A DNA stretch of 64,000 bases from Pseudocoprococcus catus (GTDB lineage Bacteria; Bacillota; Clostridia; Lachnospirales; Lachnospiraceae), in NCBI RefSeq assembly GCF_902381825.1, contig NZ_LR698973.1, forward strand, positions 1,633,358 to 1,697,357. Direction: 5' to 3'. Positions 25,792 through 34,958 of this stretch are shown in pieces. Within the stretch, counting starts at the first letter, position 1; the number at the start of each line of letters is the position of its first letter. The translations under genes were made by a program, and so were the position numbers. The notes below the pieces were generated by a model, which was not told the origin of the DNA, searched no databases, and saw only the letters and a list, made by a program, of their open reading frames with translations.

Positions 25792-26496
25792 ATGTATACA
25801 CATGATCGAAGAGTTACTTATAGTGAGATTTCCATGAAAGGTTTTGCAGATATTGCTCAGATTGCAGAATACTTTCAGGATTGCAGCGTTTTCCAGTCGG
25901 AAGTGCTTGGCATGGGGCTTACCTACATGAATGAGCATCATCTGGCCTGGCTGCTGGCTTCATGGCAGATTGATGTGGACACATATCCGGAGATGGGATG
26001 CAAAGTCAGTGTCAGCACATGGCCATACAAATTCGATGCAGCTTTCGGTTACAGAAACTTTATGCTTCAGGACGAGAACGGCAGACGTCTCGCTGTTGCC
26101 AATTCGCAGTGGATACTTGTGGATATGGAAAACGGACACGTTGTAAGAATCACACCGGAGATTGCGGCACATTATCCTATGGAAGAGAAAGCGGACATGT
26201 CGTATGCACCGCGTAAGATTGCTTTCAGAGAAGAAAAGGAAAGGCTGGAACCGATCAGTGTTCCAAAAGCGTTTATTGACACGAATCAGCACATGAATAA
26301 TGCACAGTATATAAGAACGGCATTGGAATTTGTACCGGAGGATTTTCATATTCGCCAGGTACGTGTAGAATATAAGAAAGCGGCAGTATTGCATGACCAG
26401 TTGTATCCTTTTATATATAAGGATGATCAAATCATCAAGATTCTGCTTGGAGATGCAGAAGGTCAGGCCTACGCGGTTGTTGAGTTCAAAAGATAG
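25792..26496 (+). CDS. Acyl-ACP thioesterase (FatA/FatB-like hotdog)
   Basis: The protein is 234 residues from the ATG at 25792. AGAGGAG lies 7 bases upstream. A longer frame runs through the tRNA gene and cannot be coding there. The two hotdog halves are visible: the N half around EHHLAWLLASWQIDV and the C half with the catalytic-type motif DTNQHMNNAQYIR near residue 166. Family members release fatty acids from acyl carrier protein or a related carrier. In Clostridia the physiological use is often unclear. Confidence 0.85.
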   Translation: MYTHDRRVTYSEISMKGFADIAQIAEYFQDCSVFQSEVLGMGLTYMNEHHLAWLLASWQIDVDTYPEMGCKVSVSTWPYKFDAAFGYRNFMLQDENGRRLAVANSQWILVDMENGHVVRITPEIAAHYPMEEKADMSYAPRKIAFREEKERLEPISVPKAFIDTNQHMNNAQYIRTALEFVPEDFHIRQVRVEYKKAAVLHDQLYPFIYKDDQIIKILLGDAEGQAYAVVEFKR

Positions 26497-26511
26497 ATAG
26501 GGGAGGAAAAA

Positions 26512-27345
26512 ATGATCGAATTAGGAAAGAAACAGGTTTTAATAATCAAGCGTGTGAAAACATTTGGTGTATATCTTGGCTGTGAAGGCGAAGAGCAGGC
26601 TGTCTTATTACCGTCCAAATATGTGCCGGAAGGCAGCCAGATCGGTGATGAGATTGAAGTATTTATTTATCGTGATTCTCAGGACAGACTGGTGGCCACA
26701 ACATTGGAGCCAAAGCTGAAACTGGGAGAAACAGCGATACTGGAAGTCAAAGAGGTGGGCAAGATTGGTGCATTTCTGGACTGGGGATTGGAAAAGGATC
26801 TTTTTCTGCCTTTTAAAGAGCAGACATGGCGTCCGGAGAGCGGTCAGAGCTGCCTGGTGGCACTTTATATAGATAAGAGCCGCCGTCTCTGTGCAACGAT
26901 GAAGGTTTATGAATATCTGCGAACAGACAGTGATTATCAGAAAAATGATTACGTTGAGGGGATTGTTTATCAGATCAATGAACATTATGGTGCTTTTGTT
27001 GCCGTAGACGGCACGTATCATGGCATGATCCCATCAAAGGGTGTTCATGGCCGTATGAAAGTCGGAGATCGGGTACATGCCAGAGTTGTTAAAGTCAGAG
27101 AAGACGGCAAGATGGAACTGACGATGTCAGAGACAGTCAGTGTGCAGATGGACAAGGACGGAGAGAAGATCCTCAGACTGCTGGACAGCTATGACGGTGT
27201 ATTGCCTTTTACAGAAAAAGCCAGTCCGGAAGTTATTGAGCGTGAGCTCGGAATCAGTAAAGCAGCCTTCAAACGTGCTGTGGGACGACTGCTGAAACAG
27301 CAGAAGATCATGATTCAGGGTGGAAAAATCAGACGGATAGGTTGA
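26512..27345 (+). CDS. cvfB: S1-domain RNA-binding protein CvfB
   Basis: The protein is 277 residues. It has tandem S1-like domains (about residues 1-60, 65-130 and 145-210) and a C-terminal winged-helix (VIERELGISKAAFKRAVGRLLKQ). This is the architecture of CvfB/YitL proteins, which bind RNA and affect expression of virulence or stress genes in Firmicutes. GGGGAGG precedes the ATG. It starts 15 bases after the thioesterase gene, probably in one transcript. Confidence 0.88.
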   Translation: MIELGKKQVLIIKRVKTFGVYLGCEGEEQAVLLPSKYVPEGSQIGDEIEVFIYRDSQDRLVATTLEPKLKLGETAILEVKEVGKIGAFLDWGLEKDLFLPFKEQTWRPESGQSCLVALYIDKSRRLCATMKVYEYLRTDSDYQKNDYVEGIVYQINEHYGAFVAVDGTYHGMIPSKGVHGRMKVGDRVHARVVKVREDGKMELTMSETVSVQMDKDGEKILRLLDSYDGVLPFTEKASPEVIERELGISKAAFKRAVGRLLKQQKIMIQGGKIRRIG

Positions 27346-27370
27346 CAAAAAAGCGTATCATTGGTATAAT
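27342..27370 (+). promoter_or_regulatory. Sigma-A promoter of the NlpC/P60 gene
   Basis: TTGACA (27342-27347) and TATAAT (27365-27370) are 17 bases apart. The -35 box overlaps the stop codon of cvfB. A 110-base leader follows before the ATG. Confidence 0.85.
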
Positions 27371-27480
27371 CTTTTTGTAACAATAATGTAACAACTTACA
27401 ATTGTTTATTAATATCTTGTAATTGCATTTACATAATTATGGGATAGGAACAAAGTAAAAGATAGAAAAGGGGTATACCG

Positions 27481-29448
27481 ATGGTGAATCATAGATATAA
27501 GAGAGCTGTGTTAGGTATTACCACAGCTCTTGTTGTTTCTGCATGTACAGTGCCGGCGATGGCAGCACCGATTACGATCAATACAGATCAGAGTATATCT
27601 GTTGTCAGCACCGACAGTACCTATGTAGGAGGCCTGGATCTGGAAGCAAGGATTATTACAACTGTCGAACAGGATCAGCGTTCTCCGTATGCGAAGAAGG
27701 GTATCGCTGTTGCTGATGATTATCTGAAGATCCATACAGAACCGAATGGCGATGCAGATGTTGTGGGTAAGCTTTATTCCGGCTCGGGCTGTGAGATTGA
27801 GGAAGTCAAAGACGGATGGGCACATATTACATCCGGTGATTGTGATGGCTATGTGGAAGCAAAGTATTTGCTCACAGGGACAGATGCGGAAGCCTATGCA
27901 GAAGAACATAAAGTTTCTGAACTGGTTGCAAAGTCACAGAGTGAGCAGATGTATATGTACGAAGAACCTTCAGCTGATGCCAAGATTGTGACAACTGTTT
28001 TGTGGGATCAGGAGCTGACAGTGCTCGGAGCATCAGACGATGGCCAGTGGGTACAGGTTAAGGTTGGCGACAACACAGGTTACATTCCGGCAGATTCAGT
28101 TGTTCTGGATGTGAAATACGAAGAGGCTGTTTCTGTTGATGAAGAGCAGACGAAGAAGGAATCTGAGACGGCAGAGACAGAAGCAGAGACAAAGGCTGCT
28201 GAAACTGAAGCGTCCGAAACTGAAGCTGAAACTGAGAAAGAGACAGAAGCAGAGACAAAGGCTGCTGAAACTGAAACAGCAGAAACAAAAGCCGCAGAGA
28301 CAGAGAAAACTCAGCAGGATAAAGCATCCGCTGCTTCTTATACAGATGTGAATGAAACGGTATGGGCAACGTATTCCGTATCTATCCGTTCAGCAGCATC
28401 GACAGATGCAGATAAACTGGATGTACTGGTAGGAAGCTACAGCATTACACGTACAGGCGTTGGCGACAACGGTTGGAGCAAGGTGGATTACAATGGTCAG
28501 ACAGGCTACATCAAGAGCGAATATCTGACAACAACGAAACCGGCTGCAGCATCAGACAGTACACAGCAGACAACTGAGAAAAAGCAGGAAACGAAAGAAA
28601 CTGTTTATGCAACAGCAGGTGTGAATATCCGTGCCAAGGCATCAGCAGATGCGGATGTTATCGGTACACTGATCGCAGGCTACAGCATTACACGTACATC
28701 AGACAGCAATGGCTGGAGTAAGGTGGATTACAATGGTCAGACAGGTTACATTAAGAGCGATTATCTGACAACAACAAAGCCTCAGGTAACTGAGAGCAAT
28801 CAGACATCTTCTTCATCCAATACTTCCTCTTCTAAGAGTGATATTGAAGAAGTGAAAGAAACCGTTTATGCAACAGCAGGTGTGAATATCCGTGCCAAAG
28901 CATCAGCAGATGCGGATAAGATCGGTACACTTGCAGCAGGCGGCAGCATTACACGAACAGGCAAGACAAGCAGCGGCTGGAGCCGTGTTGATTATAACGG
29001 TCAGACAGGTTACATCAAGAGTGATTATCTGACGACGACCAAGCCAACTGTAACAAGCAATACAACTGCTTCATCTACTTCATCCAGCTCTTCACTGGGC
29101 CAGCAGATTGCAGACTTCGCTGTACAGTATGTCGGTTATCCATATGTCTATGGCGGCAACAGCCTGACAAATGGTGTTGACTGTTCAGGATTTACACAGC
29201 AGGTTTACCTGCATTTCGGTTATTCCATTCCGAGACGTGCAAGTATTCAGGCAACTGTTGGCACATCTGTAGCCATCAGTGATCTTCAGCCTGGTGACCT
29301 TGTATTCTATGGTGACAGCGAAGGCGTCGGCCATGTTGTTATTTATATCGGTAATGGCAAGGTTGTTCATGCAAGTACACCATCAAAGGGAATTATCATT
29401 TCCGATCTGTACTACAGAACACCAATGTGTGCAAAACGTATTATCTAA
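27481..29448 (+). CDS. Secreted SH3-domain NlpC/P60 (C40) cell-wall peptidase
   Basis: The protein is 655 residues. Residues 1-29 are a signal peptide ending AMAAP. Two bacterial SH3 domains lie near 75-205, an acidic Glu/Thr/Ala linker near 215-290, and three closely similar SH3 domains near 295-350, 375-430 and 460-515. Ser/Thr linkers join these to a C-terminal NlpC/P60 domain (about 540-655). The domain has the catalytic cysteine in GVDCSGF and histidine in GHVVIYIG. The family cleaves D-gamma-glutamyl bonds in peptidoglycan stem peptides. SH3 repeats likely anchor it to the wall. GGGG precedes the ATG. Confidence 0.9.
   Translation: MVNHRYKRAVLGITTALVVSACTVPAMAAPITINTDQSISVVSTDSTYVGGLDLEARIITTVEQDQRSPYAKKGIAVADDYLKIHTEPNGDADVVGKLYSGSGCEIEEVKDGWAHITSGDCDGYVEAKYLLTGTDAEAYAEEHKVSELVAKSQSEQMYMYEEPSADAKIVTTVLWDQELTVLGASDDGQWVQVKVGDNTGYIPADSVVLDVKYEEAVSVDEEQTKKESETAETEAETKAAETEASETEAETEKETEAETKAAETETAETKAAETEKTQQDKASAASYTDVNETVWATYSVSIRSAASTDADKLDVLVGSYSITRTGVGDNGWSKVDYNGQTGYIKSEYLTTTKPAAASDSTQQTTEKKQETKETVYATAGVNIRAKASADADVIGTLIAGYSITRTSDSNGWSKVDYNGQTGYIKSDYLTTTKPQVTESNQTSSSSNTSSSKSDIEEVKETVYATAGVNIRAKASADADKIGTLAAGGSITRTGKTSSGWSRVDYNGQTGYIKSDYLTTTKPTVTSNTTASSTSSSSSLGQQIADFAVQYVGYPYVYGGNSLTNGVDCSGFTQQVYLHFGYSIPRRASIQATVGTSVAISDLQPGDLVFYGDSEGVGHVVIYIGNGKVVHASTPSKGIIISDLYYRTPMCAKRII
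28593..29046 (+). repeat. Tandem SH3-unit DNA repeats
   Basis: Two SH3-coding units start with GTTTATGCAACAGCAGGTGT at about 28603 and 28864. They run nearly identical for about 180 bases, with a period of 261 bases. A third, more diverged unit lies upstream near 28350-28540. Synonymous and gap differences keep the frame. Confidence 0.8.
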
Positions 29449-29462
29449 TCAATATACGAAAG

Positions 29463-29520
29463 AAAAACTGTATGTTTGCAGAGTATTCTGCGGGCATGCA
29501 GTTTTTCTTTTTTTTCCCTT
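29463..29520 (+). terminator. Terminator after the NlpC/P60 gene
   Basis: AAAAACTG (29463-29470) pairs with CAGTTTTT (29499-29506), with an inner TGCAGA/TCTGC stem and a long T-rich tail. Confidence 0.85.
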
Positions 29521-29617
29521 TGGTCGGTTTTTAAACAATCATTCGACAAAGGACAACGCTATGTGAATAGATGGAAAAATAGCAATTGTTTTATGGAAAA
29601 CTTTCGATGAAATTCTG

Positions 29618-29679
29618 ATTGTTTCGGGAGTGAAACAATTTAAAAATGTCTAATTGTGAGAATTGCACAATAATTGTGC
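29618..29679. repeat. Cluster of short dyads beside the DnaA boxes
   Basis: ATTGTTTC/GAAACAAT (29618-29625 with 29632-29639) forms one dyad. ATTGTG/CACAAT (29653-29658 with 29666-29671) forms a second, and GCACAATAATTGTGC (29665-29679) is a perfect palindrome sharing its right half. The repeated TTGTG motif suggests protein sites. No gene covers this stretch. Confidence 0.55.
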
Positions 29680-29737
29680 CAAAACATGTCGAAGTTGCCC
29701 GATAGAGGATGAGGACAAGTGAAAAGTTATCACCAGG

Positions 29738-29821
29738 TTATCCACAGGCAAAAACACTGAAAAGGCGCTATTTTTGAGTTATACACAGAGTTATCCACTT
29801 TATCCACAGGTTTGTGGATAA
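29738..29821. promoter_or_regulatory. Cluster of five DnaA-box sequences
   Basis: TTATCCACA at 29738-29746, TTATACACA at 29779-29787, TTATCCACT at 29791-29799, TTATCCACA at 29800-29808 and, reversed, TGTGGATAA at 29813-29821. Four match the consensus TTATNCACA exactly and one differs at the last base. Boxes 3 and 4 abut. A strongly A/T-rich tract follows to about 30020. There is no dnaA or dnaN gene in the window. Confidence 0.8.
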
Positions 29822-30022
29822 AAAAATGGTGGATATCTTGAGCACTGATGCAAATATATGTTTTGTATAAAACGTAAAAAGTGTCGAATTGAGGAAAAAA
29901 AACGCGAAAATACTTGACTTTTGTATTGACAAATAATAATAAAAATGGCACAAAAAATTCTAAATAAAATACGTCCAATAGTCTAAAAATACATTTATTT
30001 TTTGAAAATTTAATGAATTGAC

Positions 30023-30050
30023 TTGAAAGAATCGGTATATATGGTATAAT
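30023..30050 (+). promoter_or_regulatory. Sigma-A promoter of hpf
   Basis: TTGAAA (30023-30028) and TATAAT (30045-30050) are 16 bases apart, leaving a leader of about 70 bases before the ATG. Confidence 0.7.
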
Positions 30051-30128
30051 AATGCTATAGTTTTACAAGTTGTAAGACAGAAAGACCCTGATTCATTTCA
30101 GTGGAATATAGATGAAGGAGATGGTTAT

Positions 30129-30656
30129 ATGCGTTATATCATCAGCGGCCGCAATATCACAGTTACAGAAGGATTGAAGGAAGCCATTTACGACAAGTTA
30201 GGCAAGCTTGAGAAGTACTTTACACCTGAGACAGAGATTATTGTTACGTTAAGCGTTGAGAAGCAGCGTCAGAAGATTGAAGTAACAGTTCCTGTGAAAG
30301 GACATACAATCCGTGCAGAACAGTCCAGTGATAATATGTATGTATCCATAGATCTGGTGGAAGAGATTATCGTCCGTCAGTTGAGAAAGTACAAGACAAG
30401 AATTGCGAACCAGCAGAACAGCAGAAAGAACTTCCAACCGGCGTATCTTGAGATGGAGACAGATGGTGATGAGGAAGTGAAGATCGTCAGAACGAAGAAG
30501 TTTGCGATCAAGCCACTGGATCCTGAAGAAGCGTGTGTTGAGATGGAACTGCTCGGACATTCATTCTTTGTATTCCGCAATGCACAGACCAATGAAGTCA
30601 ATGTTGTTTATAAGAGAAAAGGCAACACATACGGTCTGATCGAACCGGAGAACTAA
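30129..30656 (+). CDS. hpf: Ribosome hibernation promoting factor, long form
   Basis: The protein is 175 residues, which fits the long HPF form. Residues 1-100 are the RaiA/YfiA ribosome-binding domain (MRYIISGRNITVTEGLKEAI). The C-terminal 55 residues (PEEACVEMELLGHSFFVFRN) are the dimerisation domain that joins two 70S ribosomes into 100S particles. AAGGAG precedes the ATG. A structured RNA element and secA follow. Confidence 0.94.
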   Translation: MRYIISGRNITVTEGLKEAIYDKLGKLEKYFTPETEIIVTLSVEKQRQKIEVTVPVKGHTIRAEQSSDNMYVSIDLVEEIIVRQLRKYKTRIANQQNSRKNFQPAYLEMETDGDEEVKIVRTKKFAIKPLDPEEACVEMELLGHSFFVFRNAQTNEVNVVYKRKGNTYGLIEPEN

Positions 30657-30680
30657 ATCCGTGTTGAATATTGAGTATAA

Positions 30681-30869
30681 GCATACTATGGGGAATAAAT
30701 AGTGTGCGGTTGTATATAATCGGCAAAAGCCTCAAAAGGAGTTGTGCAAATTACAGGTGCTTCAGCACCCGCCGGTACTTAGGCAGTGTTTTCTACTGCC
30801 TTATGTACCAATGCTGGTGCTGGCAGTGCAAACGTGCCTGTATTGAACAACTCCTTTTGAGGTTTTTTT
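30681..30869 (+). ncRNA. Structured RNA element between hpf and secA
   Basis: An outer 16-bp perfect stem joins CCTCAAAAGGAGTTGT (30730-30745) to ACAACTCCTTTTGAGG (30847-30862), followed by seven T. Inside are TACAGG/CCTGTA (30752-30757 with 30837-30842), GGTGC-TTCA-GCACC (30756-30769), and a long hairpin GGTAC/GTACC plus AGGCAGT/ACTGCCT (30774-30809). CAGCACC at 30763-30769 can instead pair with GGTGCTG at 30816-30822. A separate hairpin GCATACTAT/ATAGTGTGC (30681-30707) and a TATAAT at 30715-30720 lie just before. This is far more structure than a terminator needs. Its place beside hpf/raiA recalls the raiA RNA motif, but I cannot confirm the family. Confidence 0.6.
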
Positions 30870-31056
30870 GTGTCTATCCGGGAATCAAACGTGGTTTATT
30901 ATCGGGGATGCGGAAGTTTTTACGCTTTTTTTATTTGCAAATGGCAGTATATAGTGTTAGAATAAATTCGTTATAGACACGTTTCGGGTGCGCCGGACAG
31001 GAAGAAACACAGTATATATGAGGGCGCACAATTCAGTGATTTTAGGAGAGAACTAT

Positions 31057-33660
31057 ATGGGAATTTTCAGCAAGATTATGGGTACACACAGTGAGAGAGA
31101 ACTGAAGAGAGTATATCCAATCGTTGATAAAATTGAAGCCATGGGTCCTGCTATGGAGAAGTTGTCTGATGAAGAACTGAGAGCGAAGACAGATGAGTTT
31201 AAGAAGCGTCTGTCTGAAGGAGAGACATTGGATGATCTTCTTGTGGAAGCTTATGCAGTTGTCAGAGAAGCAGCAACCCGTGTACTTGGCATGCGCCATT
31301 ACAGAGTTCAGCTGATCGGCGGTGTGATCCTGCATCAGGGTCGTATCGCTGAGATGAAGACTGGTGAAGGTAAGACATTGGTATCTACATTGCCGGCCTA
31401 TTTGAATGCACTTGAGGGCAAGGGTGTTCACATTGTTACAGTCAATGACTACCTGGCCAACCGAGATGCAGAGTGGATGGGTGAAGTTCATCGTTTCCTT
31501 GGATTGAGTGTTGGCGTCATTTTGAACAGTATGAATCCGGACGAGCGTCGTGCGGCTTATCAGTGCGATATTACTTATGCGACGAACAATGAACTTGGCT
31601 TTGATTATCTGCGTGACAATATGGCAGTTTATGAGAAGCAGCTGGTACAGCGTGAATTGAATTATGCGATCATCGATGAGGTGGACTCCGTATTGATCGA
31701 TGAAGCCAGAACACCGCTGATCATTTCAGGTCAGAGCGGAAAGTCAACGGCACTTTACAACACCTGTGATTATCTGGCCAAACGTATGACAAAGGGTGAG
31801 CGTAAGGGCGAGATCAACAAGATGACAGTCATGATGGGCGAAGAAATTGAAGAGACCGGTGATTTCATTGTCAATGAAAAAGAGAAACATGTTGTTCTGA
31901 CAGAACAGGGTGTCAAGAAGGTAGAGGAGTATTTTCATCTGAACAATCTGGCTGATGCTGATAACCTTGAGATCCAGCATGTTATGACATTGGCTCTTCG
32001 CGCCAATTATCTGATGTTCCGTGATAAGAACTATGTGGTTAAGGATGGAGAAGTACTGATCGTCGATGAATTTACAGGTCGTATTATGCCGGGCCGTCGC
32101 TATTCAGATGGTCTCCATCAGGCGATTGAAGCAAAAGAAGGTGTAGAAGTTAAGAGAGAGAGCCGCACGCTGGCAACGATCACACTGCAGAACTTCTTTA
32201 ATAAATACAACAAGACAGCCGGCATGACCGGTACTGCCCTGACAGAAGAGGAAGAGTTCCGTGAGATCTATGGTCTGGATGTTATCGAGATCCCTCCGAA
32301 TAAGAAGGTTATTCGTGTGGATCATGATGATCTTGTATTCGGTACACACAGAGAGAAGATCAATGCCATTGTTGAAGAGATTATTGAGACACATAAGAAG
32401 GGACAGCCTGTTCTGGTTGGTACAATCACCATCGAAGGCTCTGAAGAAATCAGCAATCGTCTGAGAAAAGAGGGGATTCCGCATACCGTTCTGAATGCGA
32501 AGTTCCATGAGAAGGAAGCGGAGATTGTTGCACATGCCGGTGAAAGAGGTGCGGTGACCATCGCCACGAATATGGCCGGTCGTGGTACCGATATCAAGCT
32601 TGGGGATGGTGTGGCTGAACTGGGCGGTCTGAAGATTATCGGTACAGAGCGTCATGAATCAAGACGAATTGATAATCAGCTTCGAGGCCGTGCCGGACGA
32701 CAGGGAGATCCGGGTGATACAAGATTTTTCATTTCCCTTGAAGATGATCTGATGCGTCTGTTTGGTTCTGACAAGATGATGAAGGTATTCAATGCACTGT
32801 CTCATGAAGATGGTATGGCGATTGAACACAAGATGCTTTCCAATGCTGTTGAGAAGGCACAGAAGAAGATCGAGTCCAACAACTTTGCTATTCGTAAGAA
32901 CCTGTTGGAATATGACCAGGTTAACAATGAGCAGCGAGAATTGATCTATGAAGAGCGCCGCCGTGTCTTGAAGGGCGAGAGCATGCATGATGAGATTGTC
33001 CGTATGATCGGAGATGTTGTTAAAGCGGAGATCAATGATGTTATTGATGAAGGTCAGACACCGGCAGAGTGGAATCTTCTGCTGCTGAACCGTACATTGC
33101 TTCCAATCGCACCGATTAAGCCACTGTCCATGAACAAGGATGATTATAAAGGCTATACGACAGAACGTCTGATCGATGAAGTGACAGAACAGGTCAAGGA
33201 ACTGTATGCAAAGAAGGAACAGGAGATAACAGAGGAGACGGGCTCTGCAGAGACATTCCGCGAAGTAGAGCGTGTATTCCTGCTGAAAGTCATTGACAAT
33301 AAGTGGATGAGCCATATTGATGATATGGATCAGTTGCGTCAGAGTATTTCTCTGCAGGCATATGCACAGAAGGACCCTGTTGTAGAATACCGTTATGCGG
33401 GTATTGAGATGTTTGAAGAGATGATTGCTGCGATTTCCAAGGATATCGTGATGATCATGCTGCACATCCGCAAGAAACCTGAAGTGGAGCGCAAACAGGA
33501 AGTGAAGGTAACAGGAACGAACAAGGATGATTCCGGTCCAAAGAAACCTGTTCAGAGAAAGAACAAGAAAGTTCAGCCGAATGATCCTTGCCCATGCGGC
33601 AAGTGCTATCCGGATGGACGCCCGATTAAGTATAAGAACTGTTGCGGACGCAATCAGTAA
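31057..33660 (+). CDS. secA: Preprotein translocase ATPase SecA
   Basis: The protein is 867 residues from the ATG at 31057 (TAGGAGAG 6 bases upstream); earlier in-frame starts lack a site. It has Walker [10 protein letters not shown] near residue 102, the DEAD-type motif [16 protein letters not shown] near 205, RGTDIKLG near 510 and the C-terminal zinc-binding tail [20 protein letters not shown]. In that tail an inserted piece separates the cysteine pairs compared with the shorter classic CPCGSGKKYKNCCG. SecA drives protein export through SecYEG in the membrane. Confidence 0.96.
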   Translation: MGIFSKIMGTHSERELKRVYPIVDKIEAMGPAMEKLSDEELRAKTDEFKKRLSEGETLDDLLVEAYAVVREAATRVLGMRHYRVQLIGGVILHQGRIAEMKTGEGKTLVSTLPAYLNALEGKGVHIVTVNDYLANRDAEWMGEVHRFLGLSVGVILNSMNPDERRAAYQCDITYATNNELGFDYLRDNMAVYEKQLVQRELNYAIIDEVDSVLIDEARTPLIISGQSGKSTALYNTCDYLAKRMTKGERKGEINKMTVMMGEEIEETGDFIVNEKEKHVVLTEQGVKKVEEYFHLNNLADADNLEIQHVMTLALRANYLMFRDKNYVVKDGEVLIVDEFTGRIMPGRRYSDGLHQAIEAKEGVEVKRESRTLATITLQNFFNKYNKTAGMTGTALTEEEEFREIYGLDVIEIPPNKKVIRVDHDDLVFGTHREKINAIVEEIIETHKKGQPVLVGTITIEGSEEISNRLRKEGIPHTVLNAKFHEKEAEIVAHAGERGAVTIATNMAGRGTDIKLGDGVAELGGLKIIGTERHESRRIDNQLRGRAGRQGDPGDTRFFISLEDDLMRLFGSDKMMKVFNALSHEDGMAIEHKMLSNAVEKAQKKIESNNFAIRKNLLEYDQVNNEQRELIYEERRRVLKGESMHDEIVRMIGDVVKAEINDVIDEGQTPAEWNLLLLNRTLLPIAPIKPLSMNKDDYKGYTTERLIDEVTEQVKELYAKKEQEITEETGSAETFREVERVFLLKVIDNKWMSHIDDMDQLRQSISLQAYAQKDPVVEYRYAGIEMFEEMIAAISKDIVMIMLHIRKKPEVERKQEVKVTGTNKDDSGPKKPVQRKNKKVQPNDPCPCGKCYPDGRPIKYKNCCGRNQ

Positions 33661-33669
33661 TAAATTGGA

Positions 33670-33722
33670 ATCGTGCCTGCTTTGCAGACACGATTTCGCA
33701 CCAGAACCTGCAAACAGGTTCT
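33670..33722 (+). other. Two hairpins between secA and prfB
   Basis: ATCGTGCCTGC pairs with GCAGACACGAT (33670-33694, one mismatch), and AGAACCTG pairs with CAGGTTCT around CAAA (33703-33722). Neither has a T run, so both look like processing or stability elements in a shared secA-prfB transcript rather than terminators. Confidence 0.5.
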
Positions 33723-33745
33723 GATTATAGAAAGAGGTGATTTTG

Positions 33746-34874
33746 GTGGTCGAATTCGATCAGATTAAATTCGCTCTGAACGGCTATGCCGTACCATTAA
33801 AAGAAGTGGGGGATTCACTTTGACCTGGCTGGCAAGAAGTCAAGGATCGAAGAATTAGAGCGTATGATGGAGGAACCGGGTTTTTGGGACAATGCCGACA
33901 AAGCCAATAACTCCATGAAAGAATTAAAGAATTTAAAAGACACAGTTGAAGAATACCATCGATTGGAGACAGCATGGGAAGATGTGGAAACACTTCTTGA
34001 GATGGGCTATGAAGAGAATGATGCATCCCTGATTCCGGAAGTACAGGAAGCCATGGCAGATTTTGAGAAACGTTTTGAACATCTCAGAATTAAAACACTG
34101 CTTTCGGAAGAGTATGATGGAGACAATGCCATCGTCACACTGCATGCCGGAGCCGGTGGTACAGAAGCCTGCGACTGGGTCAGCATGTTGTTCCGCATGT
34201 ATACAAGATGGGCTGAGAAGCATGGCTTTACAACCACCGTGCTGGATTATCTGGATGGTGAAGAGGCCGGTATCAAGTCTGTAACAGTGGAAATTGCGGG
34301 AGAGAATGCCTATGGGTATATGAAGAGTGAGAAGGGAATTCACCGTCTAGTCCGTATTTCACCATTTAATGCGGCGGGTAAACGTCAGACATCCTTCGCG
34401 TCCTGCGATGTTATGCCGGATATCGAGGAAGATCTTGATATTGAGATCAATGAGGATGATCTGCGAATTGATACGTACCGTTCCAGCGGTGCCGGTGGTC
34501 AGCATATCAACAAGACGTCATCGGCCATCCGTATTACGCATTTGCCGACGAATATTGTTGTGCAATGTCAGAATGAGAGATCTCAGCATATGAATAAGGA
34601 TAAAGCCATGCAGATGCTGAAAGCCAAACTGTATTTGCTGAAACAGCAGGAGAATCAGGAGAAGCTTTCAGGTATCCGCGGTGAGGTTAAGGATAATGCC
34701 TGGGGCAGCCAGATCCGTTCATATGTGATGCAGCCATATAAGCTGGTCAAGGACCATCGTACAGGTGCCGAGAGCAGCAATGTAGATGCGGTCATGGATG
34801 GAGATATTGATCTTTTTATCAATGCCTACCTGAAATGGAACAATCTTTTAAAAAATCAGCCGCAGGAACAATAA
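33746..34874 (+). CDS. prfB: Peptide chain release factor 2, expressed by programmed +1 frameshift
   Basis: Translation starts at GTG 33746 (AGAGGTG 6 bases upstream), runs 25 codons to CTT, and meets an in-frame TGA at 33821-33823. A +1 shift on CTTTGAC continues at GAC 33822 and gives a protein of about 375 residues. Later motifs are SSGAGGQHINKT, with the GGQ that triggers peptide release, and RISPFN, with the SPF anticodon-like tripeptide reading UGA/UAA. The low RF2 level favours the shift, so the protein regulates its own synthesis, as established in other bacteria. It follows secA by 85 bases. Confidence 0.95.
33808..33824 (+). promoter_or_regulatory. prfB programmed frameshift site
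   Basis: GGGGG (33808-33812), a Shine-Dalgarno-like stimulator, is followed five bases later by CTTTGAC. The slow UGA decoding lets the peptidyl tRNA-Leu slip from CTT to TTT. Confidence 0.93.
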
Positions 34875-34880
34875 AACAGT

Positions 34881-34909
34881 TGCAATGGGGGATAATTTGT
34901 GCTACTATC
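34881..34909 (+). promoter_or_regulatory. Sigma-A promoter for the ACT-protein and homoserine dehydrogenase genes
   Basis: TTGCAA (34881-34886) and TACTAT (34904-34909) are 17 bases apart, right after the prfB stop. Confidence 0.6.
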
Positions 34910-34958
34910 GTTCTAGTAAAAACAAGTGTATTTCCTATGCGAACAAAAGGTGGATTTT

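Noticed and set aside
28058..28369. Arg/Lys-rich and Leu/Gln-rich frames over the acidic linker of the NlpC/P60 gene
   Set aside because: They mirror the repetitive GA-rich linker in other frames and have no start signals.
28593..29046. CRISPR-like array
   Set aside because: The direct repeats are long, in frame and code for SH3 domains. There are no short spaced repeats or cas genes in the window.
29946..29961. TGGCAC as a second sigma-54 promoter
   Set aside because: The -12 element TTGC is missing at the required spacing.
29738..30020. Chromosomal origin oriC
   Set aside because: DnaA boxes and an A/T-rich tract are present, but there is no dnaA-dnaN-recF neighbourhood and genes on both sides run mostly in the same direction. 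It is reported as a DnaA-box cluster instead.
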